A DNA stretch of 47,659 bases, taken from the NCBI GenBank assembly GCA_964643965.1, contig CAZXVH010000027.1, positions 1 through 47,659 of the forward strand, written 5' to 3'. How positions within the stretch are numbered: the stretch's first letter is position 1; the number at the start of each line of letters is the position of its first letter. This stretch comes from GCA-2746795 sp964643965 (lineage in GTDB: Bacteria; Chloroflexota; Anaerolineae; Promineifilales; Promineifilaceae). The notes under the pieces are model-generated. The model ran no database searches and was not told where the DNA came from. It saw nothing but the letters and a program-made list of their open reading frames with translations. This document shows positions 39,405 to 46,121 of this stretch, in pieces. Both the position numbers and the translations under genes were made by a program.

Positions 39405-39968
39405 CTACCGATGTGAATCCCAAAGGGCCTCTGCCTGCCCTGCCTCCCTGTTTTCAAAACGCGCCATGACAAACAAAGCGTCTGATAACCGGTTTAAATA
39501 AGGCAGCACAAATTCACCAATGCTTTCTTCACGGGACAAGGCGGCGACCTCGCGTTCTGCCCGGCGGCAAACTGTGCGGGCCACATGTAGCTGCGCAGCG
39601 CCTGGCGTGCCGCCCGGTAAAATAAAGTTTTGTAAAGGTCCCACAACGGCATTCAGGTCATCGATCAATGCTTCCAGGGCTGCCACATGCCTGGTTTCTA
39701 TCTTGGGCAACTCATATTTTTGTTTGTCTTCTTCCAAAAAAGCGAGGTCAGACCCTAGATTGAATAACTCATTCTGAATGACAGGCAGAACGGCCGTTAA
39801 TTTTTCACATAAGCCCAATGCTAGCGCCACGCCCAAATGGGAATTCAATTCATCCACCGCGCCAAAAGCATGAATGCGCTGCGACTCTTTCAACACTCGC
39901 TGTCCACCGGCCAAAGCCGTTTCCCCACTATCTCCCGTTTTTGTGTAAATTTTCGTTAATCTTGGCAT
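39405..39968 (-). CDS. Cob(I)alamin adenosyltransferase, PduO type
   Basis: This 187-residue enzyme transfers the adenosyl group from ATP to cobalamin. The ATP-binding N-terminus IYTKTGDSGETALAGGQRV, the RIHAFGAVDELNSHLG segment and the FILPGGTPGAAQLHVARTVCRRAERE motif are all typical of PduO-type transferases. A GGAGGAAAC site precedes the ATG. The product, adenosylcobalamin, is the expected cofactor of the CarH-like regulator at 7.3-8.6 kb. No cobalamin riboswitch is visible upstream. Confidence 0.95.
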   Translation of the reverse strand: MPRLTKIYTKTGDSGETALAGGQRVLKESQRIHAFGAVDELNSHLGVALALGLCEKLTAVLPVIQNELFNLGSDLAFLEEDKQKYELPKIETRHVAALEALIDDLNAVVGPLQNFILPGGTPGAAQLHVARTVCRRAEREVAALSREESIGEFVLPYLNRLSDALFVMARFENREAGQAEALWDSHR

Positions 39969-40022
39969 GTTTCCTCCGGCAATAAGAAGTAACTGTTTCT
40001 TTTTAACTGAGCGATTTGGTTT

Positions 40023-40066
40023 GTAGTAACCGCTTTAGCGGTCTGAACGGCTGAATCCGTTACTAC
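40023..40066. repeat. Intergenic inverted repeat GTAGTAAC
   Basis: GTAGTAAC (40023-40030) and GTTACTAC (40059-40066) flank an internal CCGCTTTAGCGG palindrome. It lies upstream of the cobalamin adenosyltransferase gene and may act as a transcription terminator for the opposite strand or a dispersed repeat. Confidence 0.65.
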
Positions 40067-40155
40067 GAACTTATTTGCGAACAGTTATTAAGTTTAATTG
40101 ATAGTTAGAAATAGAGCGAAGTTGTGCCTTTATATATTATTTATGTAAACAGCCC

Positions 40156-40183
40156 TTGACAAACAAATGAAGGTGGTTATAAT
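40156..40183 (+). promoter_or_regulatory. Near-consensus sigma-70-type promoter of tRNA-fMet
   Basis: TTGACA (40156-40161) and TATAAT (40178-40183) match the consensus boxes exactly with a 16-bp spacer, ending 13 bp before the tRNA. It is the clearest promoter in the window and indicates that this organism's housekeeping sigma factor uses the usual boxes. Confidence 0.92.
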
Positions 40184-40196
40184 CCCCCTTCGTTGA

Positions 40197-40268
40197 TGCG
40201 GGGTAGAGCAGAGGCAGCTCGTCGGGCTCATAACCCGGAGGTCGCAGGTTCGAATCCTGTCCCCGCTA
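40197..40268 (+). tRNA. Initiator tRNA-fMet (CAT)
   Basis: A 72-nt cloverleaf: acceptor GCGGGG/CCCCGC plus an unpaired first base, D arm GAGC/GCTC with a short loop, anticodon stem ending in the initiator GGG/CCC triplet around loop CTCATAA, and T loop TTCGAAT. The GGG/CCC pairs mark it as an initiator. Position 1 and 72 would be U-U, where most bacteria have the C-A mismatch; both keep the end unpaired for formylation. CCA is not encoded. Confidence 0.95.
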
Positions 40269-40272
40269 TTGG

Positions 40273-40303
40273 AAAGCATCCAGGTTTATTGGATGCTTTT
40301 TTG
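40273..40303 (+). terminator. Rho-independent terminator of tRNA-fMet
   Basis: AAGCATCCA (40274-40282) pairs with TGGATGCTT (40290-40298) and is followed by TTTTTGTTT. It starts 5 bp after the tRNA, so promoter, tRNA and terminator form a complete single-gene unit. Confidence 0.92.
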
Positions 40304-40339
40304 TTTCCAGGACAGGGGGAACAGGGAACAGTTTTCAAT

Positions 40340-40381
40340 GTACAGTGAACCGTTTTCAGTGTACAGTGAACCGTTTTCAGT
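40340..40381. repeat. Two tandem 21-bp units ending in the phhB stop codon
   Basis: GTACAGTGAACCGTTTTCAGT occurs twice in tandem (40340-40360, 40361-40381), and a degenerate copy precedes them. Each 21-bp unit equals three heptamers. The final copy contains the minus-strand TGA of the phhB gene at 40377-40379. Confidence 0.82.
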
Positions 40382-40670
40382 GAACGGTGAGGGCATCCAT
40401 CCGTTTTGCCAACTCCACATCGAATGTGCTGACCTTGTTATCCAAATCATGGGTCACCAGGTCAACCACCACCTTATTGTACACATTGCGCCACTCTGGA
40501 TGATGGTCTAATTTGTCTGCTTCGATAGCCACAGACACCATCCACCCCATCGCCGTCGCAAATGATTTAAACTTAAATTCTTTATGCAGTTTTCCCGCTT
40601 GCACCTGCCAACCCACCAAATCTTGTAATGCTTTTTCCAGTTCTCCTTCGTTTAAGGCTGCTCTTTTCAT
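40377..40670 (-). CDS. phhB: Pterin-4a-carbinolamine dehydratase
   Basis: This 97-residue enzyme dehydrates 4a-hydroxytetrahydrobiopterin so the pterin cofactor can be recycled. The catalytic segment DHHPEWRNVYNKVVVDLVTHD carries the expected histidine pair and the THD motif. I start at ATG 40670, with GGAG six bases upstream; the longer frame continues into intergenic repeat. No aromatic amino acid hydroxylase is in the window. Its stop codon is in a 21-bp tandem repeat. Confidence 0.93.
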   Translation of the reverse strand: MKRAALNEGELEKALQDLVGWQVQAGKLHKEFKFKSFATAMGWMVSVAIEADKLDHHPEWRNVYNKVVVDLVTHDLDNKVSTFDVELAKRMDALTVH

Positions 40671-40838
40671 TTTCATCTCCTGTGTAAATAGGAGCGCGAA
40701 CGTCCCGTTCGCCACATGCAGGCGAAACGCCTGTGCTCCATTATCACTCATCGTGGTGTGCCCCGTTCATGGGGAATTCCGCGCTCCGTTCTCATTACCT
40801 TTTTATTTGAACGATAACTCGCTGCGTATAGCGTTTGC

Positions 40839-41003
40839 TTACTTATAGGAAGCCACTGTCAAAAAGTGTTCCGTTTGCAAATAAAGATCATGCCATTTCC
40901 AAGCCAGGATCGCACCAAACTGCTCCCAACAAGTGAGGCCCATCACCTTATTTGCGCCACGCTCCGGGCAGGCAGCCTGATTCTCATTGTTCTCTTTCAC
41001 CAT
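40839..41003 (-). pseudogene. Truncated DUF5946-like fragment
   Basis: A 54-residue frame on the minus strand (MVKENNENQAACPERGANK, then TCWEQFGAILAWKWHDLYLQ and TEHFLTVASYK) resembles the N-terminal zinc-ribbon-like part of DUF5946 proteins, whose usual form is CPECGA and continues for another 100 residues after HFLTVASY. Here a stop follows at once and the second Cys of the ribbon is Arg. It is most likely a decayed gene, but could be a short derivative. Position upstream of 41044 does not suggest coupling. Confidence 0.62.
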
Positions 41004-41043
41004 AACAGCCACCTTTCACGGCCGTCCACTCTTGCATAATCTG

Positions 41044-42159
41044 CTACAAGAAAAAATCGATCAGGGCATAACCGGCCGTGCTGCCCATGATGCCTACAAT
41101 AATACCTAATACCAACCCTTTAGCGGCCTGTGTGCGGCCAGGGCCGGTTATCTGGGCGGCTACGCGGCGCATCTGCCATTCATCTGCGCCCATCATCGCC
41201 ATTTCCACTACCGAGCGCAGGGTGACTTGCTGTCCGGAACGGCCGCTAAAATCCCCAAAGGCGCCAAACAACAAGCCTATCAAGGCCAGCAAGGCTGAAA
41301 TCAGCACCAATCCGCCCGGTCCAGAACCAGATGCACCCACAATAGCCCCGGTGATCATAGCCGGCAGTAAAAAGGGAATGGCTCCTTGAGCTAACATTTC
41401 ACTGGGCGCTTCCAGCGCTTCTACGATCATTGCTTTCAATCCACGCGCCGTTAAACCGCCCACTGCCCCAATAAAGGCCACAAACAACATCGGCGCCAGG
41501 CAGCCGCCGAGTGCGCCCAATATCAACCCGGCCAATGCGCCGCCAAACCAGATAGAAACGGCCGTTATCACCCCGCCGCTCAAGCCACCCAGCCACACAG
41601 CCCGCCGATCATGAAAACTTGTGCCCAGGTAAGCGCCCACAATTACACCTGCCGTTATACCCAGCACACCCCCATGCGGTATTTGCCGCGTCAGACCAAC
41701 AAAGCCACCGGCAAACAAACCCACTATCCCGGCCAGCAGCCCACCCAGCGCCACAGACCCCACCAGCAATATAATGTGGTAGAAAATGGATTCACCTGCT
41801 TCAAATTCCGGCCGGCTGACAATGCTAATAATCCCCCCTAACACAGCGCCTAGAAGCACCCCCAAAAATAGCCCGGAACGCACATCCTCAATACTGCCAC
41901 CCAAGAACAAACCCACAGTACCCACAGAAGCGCCCAACACCATCCCGGCAAACAGACCCCGCCTCAAGCCTATATTCCGGGGTAAAATCCCGTTATAAGC
42001 GCCAAAGACGCCCAGAAGCGTCACCGCTGATATCAGGCCAACCGGGAACTTGCCCACCATACCGCTCAACGCGCCCAAAAACAGAGCCGCCCATAACATA
42101 AAAGCCAGATCGACCCAGACATTGACACGGCGCGGTGGGGAAGACGGTGATGCACTCAT
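41044..42159 (-). CDS. Glycine-rich polytopic membrane protein, unknown
   Basis: This 371-residue protein has about ten or more membrane segments rich in Gly and Ala (GALLGGIISIV, GLLAGIVGLFAGGFVGL, GLILGALGGCLAPML), resembling repeated glycine-zipper helices. It has no recognised transport motif. The soluble C-terminal third (GRSGQQVTLRSVVEMAMMGADEWQMRRVAAQITGPG) might be a regulatory insert. The ATG overlaps the stop of the V4R-like gene by 4 bp, so the two are translated together. A V4R domain protein paired with a membrane protein suggests a sensor-effector couple, which is inference. Confidence 0.6.
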   Translation of the reverse strand: MSASPSSPPRRVNVWVDLAFMLWAALFLGALSGMVGKFPVGLISAVTLLGVFGAYNGILPRNIGLRRGLFAGMVLGASVGTVGLFLGGSIEDVRSGLFLGVLLGAVLGGIISIVSRPEFEAGESIFYHIILLVGSVALGGLLAGIVGLFAGGFVGLTRQIPHGGVLGITAGVIVGAYLGTSFHDRRAVWLGGLSGGVITAVSIWFGGALAGLILGALGGCLAPMLFVAFIGAVGGLTARGLKAMIVEALEAPSEMLAQGAIPFLLPAMITGAIVGASGSGPGGLVLISALLALIGLLFGAFGDFSGRSGQQVTLRSVVEMAMMGADEWQMRRVAAQITGPGRTQAAKGLVLGIIVGIMGSTAGYALIDFFL

Positions 42160-42797
42160 TTAGCACGTATTTCAAACCGACAAACGCCATCCCCCAACGC
42201 CCGGCAATGTGTCTCAATCACCTCAAAATCTCGGAAATCTTTGCCGGTGGCGTAAACCATCGCTTCCAACAAAGAACCGGCGTACAAATGACATACCGGA
42301 TTTTCAGCATGTCGCATATGACAGCTTACGCAAGCATAATCCGTAAACACCAGTACGCCATCTTCGTCTTTGACTTCAATGGAGGCATATGGCACCGTAT
42401 CCATAATGCCCTTACGCATTCCCAGGAGGACAGCCCGTTTGCGCAAACGCTGCGGCAGCGCCTTTAAGGCAATGCCAGCCAGACCCATCACCGCAGACTG
42501 TTCTTGGACGCCCCAGCGGAATGAAGAGCGACCAATTCGTTGAAGCATCCCTTTGCCGGCCCTGCCGGTAAACTCTTCTATCGCCTCATTCAGACGCGCA
42601 TACTCTCGCGCCAATACGCCAAATTCAAGATTATTCGGAGGCGGATTGTCCACATAACGATCCAGCTTACTCAAGCGCAAGACGGCGTTCAAGCCATGCT
42701 TTCCCATAACATCTTCAATGCCACGCATCATTTGCAGTAACATTGCGTTAACATAAGGTTCATCTTCTGCCAATTCTACTGGTTTTAAATCGCTCAT
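42156..42797 (-). CDS. V4R (4-vinyl reductase)-like domain protein
   Basis: This 213-residue protein has a helical N-terminus and a C-terminal domain with CVSCHMRHAENPVCHLYAGSLLEAMVYA and CRALGDGVCRFEI. The LGDGVCRFEI ending and the GSLLEAM-like helix are typical of V4R domains, which bind small hydrocarbon-like ligands or tetrapyrrole-linked groups; the four-Cys cluster (C..C.....C......C) may hold metal. A GAGGAGG site lies upstream of the ATG. It overlaps the glycine-rich membrane protein gene by 4 bp. Its ligand is unknown. Confidence 0.7.
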   Translation of the reverse strand: MSDLKPVELAEDEPYVNAMLLQMMRGIEDVMGKHGLNAVLRLSKLDRYVDNPPPNNLEFGVLAREYARLNEAIEEFTGRAGKGMLQRIGRSSFRWGVQEQSAVMGLAGIALKALPQRLRKRAVLLGMRKGIMDTVPYASIEVKDEDGVLVFTDYACVSCHMRHAENPVCHLYAGSLLEAMVYATGKDFRDFEVIETHCRALGDGVCRFEIRAK

Positions 42798-42858
42798 ATT
42801 ACTGCCTCCTCAAAGGACAAACGCCAGCCTGCCATCTCTCAACCAGATTCAGCTATGT

Positions 42859-43797
42859 TCAAAAGGACATAACCCATAACGGCATCTTCTCACCGGTCGC
42901 TCGGAAGCCAAATTTTTCGTAAAGGTGATGGGAAGAGGGGTTATCGACCTGGGTATTCAAGGTAATATGATCATAACCTTGAGCGCGATAGCCATGGGTA
43001 GTGTGCGCCAACAAGGCTGACCCCACCCCTTGTCCTTGAACATCGGGAGAGATTGCCATGCGTACCAAATGAGCGCCAAAGCGCCCACCCGAGCTGATCT
43101 GGTAGCCTACAATCTGCTCTCCAGCCAGCGCCACATCAAAACCAATCGCCTCTCGCCAGGCCAGGCGTAATGTACTTGCACTAAACCGCCATAATGGGGC
43201 AAAAACGGCCGTTTCCAACATCGCCAGCCGTTCAAAATCCCCCTCCGCTACCGGCCTGATCACCAAGTCCGGCGCCGGTATCACAGGGGGCGTCTCTAAA
43301 TCATCCTTACGGTATGTTTCAATCATCGTCAATTGTTGGAAGCCCAGCGCCGGCAAGTAAGGCAATGGCCAGGGATTCAAGACCAGCCAGCCAATTTCCG
43401 TAACGGCCGTTTCACGCAGCACATCCACCACTCGAGCAAACATCTCAGACAAAACAGCGGCGACATCCACCTTCGGGGAAACGGCCGTTAACCTCACCCA
43501 GGCGGCCGGCAGCGGATCCGCCGTCACCGCCAGGCAGGCCAACAACTGCTCACGCGGCTCCACCAGGGTTATATGCCGTTCGTTCCCTTCAGCCCGACCC
43601 ACCTGAGGCGCCACCATAAAACCCGCCTCTCCCAACCAATCAACCGGCATATGCCAATCCACATGCATATGCACCAATTGCGTTGAATTTAGTAAGCGGG
43701 ATATTGAAACCGCATCCGATTTTCGAGCAACCCGGACATCAAAAATATCCTCATTATCAACATCAGGAGGAGAGGGCCAGCGGTTTGCGAATTCCAT
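42859..43797 (-). CDS. Tandem GNAT-domain acetyltransferase
   Basis: This 312-residue protein has two GNAT folds. The N-terminal copy (from VRVARKSDAVSISRLL) is degenerate; the C-terminal copy has the acetyl-CoA loop AISPDVQGQGVGSALL and NPSSHHLYEKFGFRATGE. I start at ATG 43797 (MEFANRWPSPP), since the longer frame runs into the promoter and start of recA. It is divergently transcribed from recA across 78 bp. Substrate is unknown. Three copies of the palindrome are within it. Confidence 0.85.
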   Translation of the reverse strand: MEFANRWPSPPDVDNEDIFDVRVARKSDAVSISRLLNSTQLVHMHVDWHMPVDWLGEAGFMVAPQVGRAEGNERHITLVEPREQLLACLAVTADPLPAAWVRLTAVSPKVDVAAVLSEMFARVVDVLRETAVTEIGWLVLNPWPLPYLPALGFQQLTMIETYRKDDLETPPVIPAPDLVIRPVAEGDFERLAMLETAVFAPLWRFSASTLRLAWREAIGFDVALAGEQIVGYQISSGGRFGAHLVRMAISPDVQGQGVGSALLAHTTHGYRAQGYDHITLNTQVDNPSSHHLYEKFGFRATGEKMPLWVMSF

Positions 43798-43875
43798 AAC
43801 GCTATTGTACACTACAAGCTTAAGATTCGACATAACCTGACAACAAAGTGTCCACAAGGTGACAATAAGGAAAGC

Positions 43876-44907
43876 ATGGCCCAAAAAGATAAAGAGCGAC
43901 AACTTGAAACCACATTAGCCACCCTCAACAAACGATTTGGCGAGGGCGCCATCATGAAATTGGGCGACGCCTACCACCTTCAAGTTGAATCCATCCCCAC
44001 CGGTTCACTTTCCCTGGATATCGCCCTGGGCGTGGGCGGCGTACCACGCGGCCGCGTCATCGAAATCTACGGCCCTGAATCTTCCGGTAAAACTACCGTC
44101 TGCCAGCACATCATCGCTGAAGCCCAAAAACAAGGCGGCATCTGCGCCTTCATCGATATGGAGCACGCCCTCGACCCCGGTTATGCCGCCAAATGTGGCG
44201 TAGACGTCAACAATCTGTACATTTCACAGCCCGACACCGGCGAACAAGCCCTGGAAATCGCCGACGCCCTCATCCGCTCCGGCACCATGGATGTCGTCGT
44301 GGTAGACTCGGTGGCCGCCCTGGTGCCTCGCGCTGAAATTGAAGGGGAAATGGGCGACGCCCACGTCGGGCTGCAAGCGCGGCTCATGTCGCAAGCCCTG
44401 CGTAAACTTTCTGGGGCCATCAAACAGACCAATACCATTGTCATCTTCACCAACCAACTCCGTTCTAAAATCGGCGTCATGTTTGGCAGCCCGGAAACCA
44501 CCAGCGGCGGCAACGCCCTCAAATTTTACGCTTCGGTGCGCCTCGATATTCGGCGCATTCAGGCCATCAAAGCCGGCGCCGATGTAGTGGGCAACCGCAC
44601 CCGGGTCAAGGTAAAGAAAAACAAAGTAGCGCCCCCCTTCACCGAATGTGAATTCGACATTATGTATAATGAAGGCATCTCCAAAACAGGCGATGTTCTA
44701 GATTTGGCGGTGACTTATGAAATCGTCAACAAACGCGGCGCTTATTTCCGCTATGACGAGACCTTATTAGGACAGGGCCGGGAAAATGCCAAAGAATTTC
44801 TGGCAGAAAACCAGGCCTTGTTGCTGGAATTAGAAAATCTGGTGCGCACTGCCGCCGGATTAGCTACTCTGAATGCCGTTGATAAAGACGAAGCATTCAT
44901 TGAATAA
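43876..44907 (+). CDS. recA: Recombinase RecA
   Basis: This 343-residue protein catalyses homologous pairing and strand exchange and stimulates LexA cleavage. The Walker A box GPESSGKT is at 66-73, followed by MEHALDPGYAAKCGV, Walker B VVVVDSVAALVPRAEIEGEMGD, FTNQLRSKIGVMFGSPETT (L2 loop) and the C-terminal FRYDETLLGQGRENAKEFLAEN. Length is normal. AAGGA precedes the ATG. I see no obvious LexA box of a known type upstream. recX and rny follow on the same strand. It has no exact AACGGCCGTT, unlike its neighbours. Confidence 0.99.
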   Translation: MAQKDKERQLETTLATLNKRFGEGAIMKLGDAYHLQVESIPTGSLSLDIALGVGGVPRGRVIEIYGPESSGKTTVCQHIIAEAQKQGGICAFIDMEHALDPGYAAKCGVDVNNLYISQPDTGEQALEIADALIRSGTMDVVVVDSVAALVPRAEIEGEMGDAHVGLQARLMSQALRKLSGAIKQTNTIVIFTNQLRSKIGVMFGSPETTSGGNALKFYASVRLDIRRIQAIKAGADVVGNRTRVKVKKNKVAPPFTECEFDIMYNEGISKTGDVLDLAVTYEIVNKRGAYFRYDETLLGQGRENAKEFLAENQALLLELENLVRTAAGLATLNAVDKDEAFIE

Positions 44908-45331
44908 GCTACTTACTGAGCAAAAACGCTTCGGCGTTGACTGATTGTTTATTATCTGTTGACAGATCAAATATTAAGGGAAAGTCGATCCGGTTAATTT
45001 TCTCCGGATTGCAAATAACTGGAAATCTGAGCGCGATTGATACGCGATATAATGATAGCTTTCGGAAATTGATAGGGCTTTATTTTAAGGAAAATACATA
45101 TTAGTTAACTGATTAAAGTCCTCTCACTAACTGTTTGCCATCCTATCATACTCAAACCAGGACACATTTGTTTGTGATCGCGTTTCAGGATCACAGCAGG
45201 ACTTCCCAGAGTAACAAATGGTTACTCCATTTGATCAAGTACAGGTTATTGAAGTGTGACGTTTGTGTCACACAACTTTGGCATCAGCAACGGCCGTGGT
45301 GATTAGAAACTACGGTCGTTTTTATTTTAAA
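44908..45331 (+). other. 424-bp recA-recX spacer with a series of hairpins
   Basis: Between recA and recX lie several perfect short stems: AACGC-TTCG-GCGTT (44925-44938), ATCTGT-TG-ACAGAT (44954-44967), TGTGATC...GATCACA (45173-45195), GAGTAAC-AAATG-GTTACTC (45209-45227) and GTGTGAC-GTTTGT-GTCACAC (45254-45273). No coding frame is supported here; an upstream in-frame start for recX at 45263 begins inside the last hairpin. This could be attenuation or mRNA processing control of recX. Confidence 0.7.
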
Positions 45332-45985
45332 ATGGGAAAGATCACTACTTTAAGCGCCCAATCGCGCAACCGTAACCGGGTCAACGTCTATATAGACGAT
45401 GAGTTTGCCTTTGGCCTTGCTTATGTGGCGGCTGCCAGTTTACATGTGGGACAAGAACTTTCTCAAGAAGAAATTGAAGCGCTGAAACAACGAGACAGTG
45501 TTGAAAAAGCCAAAGATAGCGCCTACCGCCTGGTCAGTCTGCGTCCCCGTAGTATTACTGAAATTCAACAAAATTTGAGTGGTAAAGGGTATGATCCGGA
45601 AGTGATTGAGCAGGTCGTGACGCACCTGTGCCACTTAGACCTGCTCAATGATGCAGCCTTCGCCCAGTATTGGGTAGAGCAGCGAGACACGTTTAAGCCG
45701 CGCAGCCATATGGCGCTGCGCCAGGAATTGCAGCAAAAAGGCATTGACCGCGCTCTCATTGATAACGTGCTGGCAGAGTCAGATGAAAAATTAGCCGCCC
45801 AAAAAGCGGCCGAGAAAAAGGCGCGACAGTTAGCCCAACTGCCTGAAGATGCGTTTAAGAATAAATTGGGTCAATTTTTACAAAGGCGCGGTTTTAGCTA
45901 TGACCTTATCAGAGAAATCACTGAAACCGCGTGGCAGCAAGTTAACGACACAAACGAAGCGGGCACAGAAACTTTGGCGGGTTGA
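45332..45985 (+). CDS. recX: Regulatory protein RecX
   Basis: This 217-residue helical protein inhibits RecA filaments. Features include AYRLVSLRPRSITEIQQNLSGKG (RecX repeat 1), LLNDAAFAQYWVEQRDTFKPRS and KGIDRALIDNVLAE, in the usual order; the N-terminal extension with SRNRNRVNVYIDDEFAFGL is of the Gram-positive/Chloroflexota type. I start at ATG 45332 (MGKITTLSAQ); a longer frame from 45263 starts inside a hairpin and has weak support. Its gene order with recA and rny is common. Confidence 0.92.
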   Translation: MGKITTLSAQSRNRNRVNVYIDDEFAFGLAYVAAASLHVGQELSQEEIEALKQRDSVEKAKDSAYRLVSLRPRSITEIQQNLSGKGYDPEVIEQVVTHLCHLDLLNDAAFAQYWVEQRDTFKPRSHMALRQELQQKGIDRALIDNVLAESDEKLAAQKAAEKKARQLAQLPEDAFKNKLGQFLQRRGFSYDLIREITETAWQQVNDTNEAGTETLAG

Positions 45986-46028
45986 GCGAAGTGAATCATT
46001 TATGATTTACAGAATGGTTCGTTTCGTT

Positions 46029-46068
46029 CAGTATGACAAAATTAACATCAGTATGACAAAATTAACAT
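46029..46068. repeat. Perfect 20-bp tandem duplication before rny
   Basis: CAGTATGACAAAATTAACAT is repeated exactly in tandem (46029-46048, 46049-46068), 54 bp before the rny start. There is no coding function. It may be a recent replication slip or two regulator sites. Confidence 0.92.
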
Positions 46069-46121
46069 TTGAAACAGGTGAAAAATCTCTCGCCTGTATA
46101 CCGAAATAGGAGAATATGAGC

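Larger units (their letters stand above)
284..43489. repeat. Dispersed 10-bp palindrome AACGGCCGTT, about 44 exact copies
   Basis: Reading the window by eye I find about 44 exact copies of AACGGCCGTT between these limits, plus many one-off variants such as GACGGCCGTT and CACGGCCGTT. The core is often extended to GAAACGGCCGTTTCC. Some copies are paired, for example at 284 and 298, and at 22017 and 22028. Almost all lie inside coding sequence and about three quarters are read as Thr-Ala-Val; the rest give Asn-Gly-Arg or (Glu/Lys)-Arg-Pro. A random 10-mer would be expected less than once here. They are scarce in the enoyl-CoA hydratase, the SPFH genes, the GT4 gene and recA to rny. The count is manual and may be off by a few. 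Confidence 0.93.

Noticed and set aside
39969..40196. Cobalamin riboswitch upstream of the adenosyltransferase gene
   Set aside because: I could not find the conserved B12-box core or the expected helices; only a simple inverted repeat is present.
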